Source: Alphaproteobacteria bacterium
Lineage (GTDB): Bacteria > Pseudomonadota > Alphaproteobacteria > Rhizobiales > Aestuariivirgaceae
DNA: 6,366 nucleotides
NCBI GenBank assembly: GCA_024639035.1
Contig: JAHEJE010000177.1
Location: 1 to 6,366 of the forward strand
Direction of reading: 5' to 3'
In this document: one piece after another, positions 4,715 through 6,366 of the stretch
How the letters are laid out: the number at the start of each line of letters is the position of its first letter
Numbering within the stretch: the first letter of the stretch is position 1
Made by a program: the position numbers and the translations under genes
Notes under the pieces: model-generated
Seen by the model: only the letters and a program-made list of their open reading frames with translations
What the model was told of the DNA's origin: nothing
The model's database searches: none

Positions 4715-6366
4715 ATGCGCCTCGTCTCACAGATGTCTGCCGCTCTGGCTTCGGCAATTGTCCTTGTCGGCGTCGTCGCTGGAGAAACCGTGCGTCGGGT
4801 GGAGCAAAAGCGCATCGAGGCCCAGGTGCGCGAACAGACCGGGCAACTGATTTCCATCATGTCCGGCATGACCATCGAGGCGATCATCGTCGAAGACGCT
4901 CCGTTTGTCGAAACCGCCCTGGCCCAGGCCCTCAAGCATCTCCCCTCGCTGATCTCGATCACCGTGAGGAACGAACAGGACCGAATCATCGCAAGCGCTG
5001 CCAGGAAAGGTGTTGCCAAGGATCAGCCCGCCGTTCGCCACCTGGACGAGGTCGTCTTCGAAGGTGAGGTGTTCGGCAAGATCGATGTCAGCTGGTCGAC
5101 GGCAGGTGCCGAAGCGCAGATTGCCGAAAGCGCCAAGGTCGCCCGCTTCTACACCGGTGGCGTGCTTGTATTGCTGGTGTTGGCCATCGGCCTGTTCAAC
5201 GCCCGTTTGGTCATCCGCCCCCTGACCATTGTTCACGAACGGCTCAGGGCGACCCGGCAGAAGCGCCAACCGGATCACATTGAATTGCCCCGCCTCGCGG
5301 CATCGGAATTCATTGCCCTGTCGCAGTCGGTCGACGACCTCGAACTGATGCTCGACGAGCGCGAACAACGCGAGGCCGAACTGCAATTCGCCCGTGACCG
5401 CGCCGAGACGGCCAACCGGGCCAAATCGGATTTTCTGGCCACCGTGAGCCATGAAATCAGAACGCCGATGAACGGCGTGCTCGGCATGTCCGAATTGCTG
5501 CTTGAGAGCGATCTCAGCAAGGAACAGCGCCTGTTCACTGAAACCATCGCCAGCTCTGGCGCCGCCTTGCTGACGGTGATCAACGATATACTGGACTTCT
5601 CCAAGATCGAGGCCGGCAAGATGGTGTTGGAAAACGCTCCATTCAATCTCCACAACATGATCGAGGACATTTGCGTGCTGCTGTCGTCTAAGATCGAGCA
5701 CAAGACGGTTGAACTGATCTGCCGCTTTGCCCCGGATTTGCCGGATGTCTTTTGCGGCGACCCCGGACGACTCCGCCAGATCGTGACAAACCTCGTCGGC
5801 AACGCCGTCAAATTCACCACCGATGGCGAGGTGATCGTCGACGTGAGCGGATCGGTGAACGGCGGCCATGCCGACCTGAAAATCTCAATCTCCGACACCG
5901 GCATCGGCATCGCCCCGCAAGACGTCGAAAAGGTATTCGGCGTCTTCGAGCAGGTCGACGGCTCTGCCAACCGCAAGTTCGAGGGTACCGGTCTCGGCCT
6001 GGCGATCACAAAACGGTTGGTGGAGATGATGGGCGGCGAGATCGCCGTCACGTCGGAACTCGGCAAGGGTTCATGCTTTGCCGTGACACTGACACTGCCG
6101 ACCGGCGCCCTACCGCAAGCCGATCACACCACCATTGAGACCGACCTCACCGGCAAACGACTTCTGGTCGTCGATGATCTGGAGGTGAACCGGACTGTTC
6201 TCTATGAACGTTTGTTGTCATGGAACGCCACCGTGTGGTGTGCATCCTGCGGCCCCAGCGCCCTGGACATGGTGCGCCAGGCAAATGAACGCGGCGCCCC
6301 GTTTCACCTGGCCATTCTCGACTACGCCATGCCGGACATGAACGGCGAAGACCTCGCCCGCGAACT
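4715..6366 (+). CDS. Hybrid sensor histidine kinase, truncated by the window end
   Basis: At least 550 residues are encoded with no stop before the edge. The order is TM1 (about 5-23), a roughly 120-residue presumed periplasmic region (25-145), TM2 (about 147-165), a degenerate HAMP-like segment starting at IRPL (167-215), and a helical, probably coiled-coil linker to about 238. The HisKA domain follows, with phospho-accepting H246 in LATVSHEIRTPMNG. The ATPase domain has N359 and N363 in NLVGNAVKFT, the G1 box DTGIGI (D394), FEQVDG, and the G2 box GTGLGLAI (424-431). A receiver begins at about 481, with acidic pair D487/D488 in LLVVDD and phospho-acceptor D536 in LAILDYAMPDMNG; its conserved lysine lies beyond the edge. 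All visible catalytic residues are intact, so it should autophosphorylate and pass phosphate to its own receiver. A second receiver or an Hpt domain could follow. The ATG has a weak Shine-Dalgarno, but an in-frame TAA at 4697 limits extension. It follows the PhnD-type gene by 28 bases, which suggests sensing through that protein. Confidence 0.93.
   Translation, partial: MRLVSQMSAALASAIVLVGVVAGETVRRVEQKRIEAQVREQTGQLISIMSGMTIEAIIVEDAPFVETALAQALKHLPSLISITVRNEQDRIIASAARKGVAKDQPAVRHLDEVVFEGEVFGKIDVSWSTAGAEAQIAESAKVARFYTGGVLVLLVLAIGLFNARLVIRPLTIVHERLRATRQKRQPDHIELPRLAASEFIALSQSVDDLELMLDEREQREAELQFARDRAETANRAKSDFLATVSHEIRTPMNGVLGMSELLLESDLSKEQRLFTETIASSGAALLTVINDILDFSKIEAGKMVLENAPFNLHNMIEDICVLLSSKIEHKTVELICRFAPDLPDVFCGDPGRLRQIVTNLVGNAVKFTTDGEVIVDVSGSVNGGHADLKISISDTGIGIAPQDVEKVFGVFEQVDGSANRKFEGTGLGLAITKRLVEMMGGEIAVTSELGKGSCFAVTLTLPTGALPQADHTTIETDLTGKRLLVVDDLEVNRTVLYERLLSWNATVWCASCGPSALDMVRQANERGAPFHLAILDYAMPDMNGEDLARE

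Noticed and set aside
3772..5019. Minus-strand open frame of about 415 codons
   Set aside because: It spans the opposite strand of the binding-protein gene and the start of the kinase. Those have a signal peptide, family motifs and good start signals; the antisense product has none.
4727..5869. Minus-strand open frame of about 380 codons
   Set aside because: It is opposite the hybrid kinase frame, which carries intact H, N, G1 and G2 boxes through this stretch. The antisense frame is explained by codon bias.
5275..6066. Second minus-strand open frame opposite the kinase
   Set aside because: The serine-rich product has no domain signature and lies antisense to the conserved HisKA and ATPase coding sequence.
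1..6366. CRISPR array, tRNA or rRNA gene, insertion sequence or prophage attachment site
   Set aside because: No periodic repeats, cloverleaf sequence, transposase motif or terminal inverted repeats were seen; nearly all of the window is accounted for by the six genes.

Overview
The window is GC-rich, with GC-biased third codon positions, tight gene packing and Shine-Dalgarno sites. It looks like Proteobacteria and most probably an alphaproteobacterium. That placement rests on general impression (gene types and codon use), not on a marker gene. Six substantial genes are visible in two divergent blocks, plus a possible seventh gene cut by the left edge.

The left block is on the minus strand and is transcribed away from about position 2170. 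First comes a STAS-domain anti-sigma-factor antagonist (about 1801-2142). Next is an RsbW/SpoIIAB-type ATP-binding protein kinase (1325-1801), whose start overlaps the STAS stop in a TGATG. After a 95-base gap comes a Rieske non-haem iron oxygenase alpha subunit (42-1229). Five bases past the oxygenase stop another reading frame opens and runs off the window; an electron-transfer reductase would fit there, but only 12 codons are visible.

The right block is on the plus strand. It encodes a cytosolic GGDEF-EAL cyclic-di-GMP protein (2289-3701) with both active sites apparently intact. An exported PhnD-type periplasmic binding protein (3787-4686) follows. Then comes a membrane-bound hybrid histidine kinase (4715 to beyond the right edge) with HisKA, HATPase and the start of a receiver domain. 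No ABC permease or ATPase accompanies the binding protein, so it is more likely a ligand sensor for the kinase than a transport component.

The AT-rich gaps before the GGDEF-EAL gene and before the binding-protein gene share the same element, CTTG, 10 unmatched bases, then TATCTATAAT. This suggests the two transcripts share a promoter type or regulator. Partial or inverted copies of its core lie nearby.

A working model, which is inference, is one signalling locus. The binding protein and hybrid kinase sense something outside the cytoplasmic membrane, the GGDEF-EAL protein adjusts cyclic-di-GMP, and the STAS/kinase pair forms a partner-switching module. No PP2C phosphatase and no sigma factor is visible, so the input and target of the partner switch lie elsewhere or are unconventional. 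The oxygenase may be a regulated output or just a neighbour.
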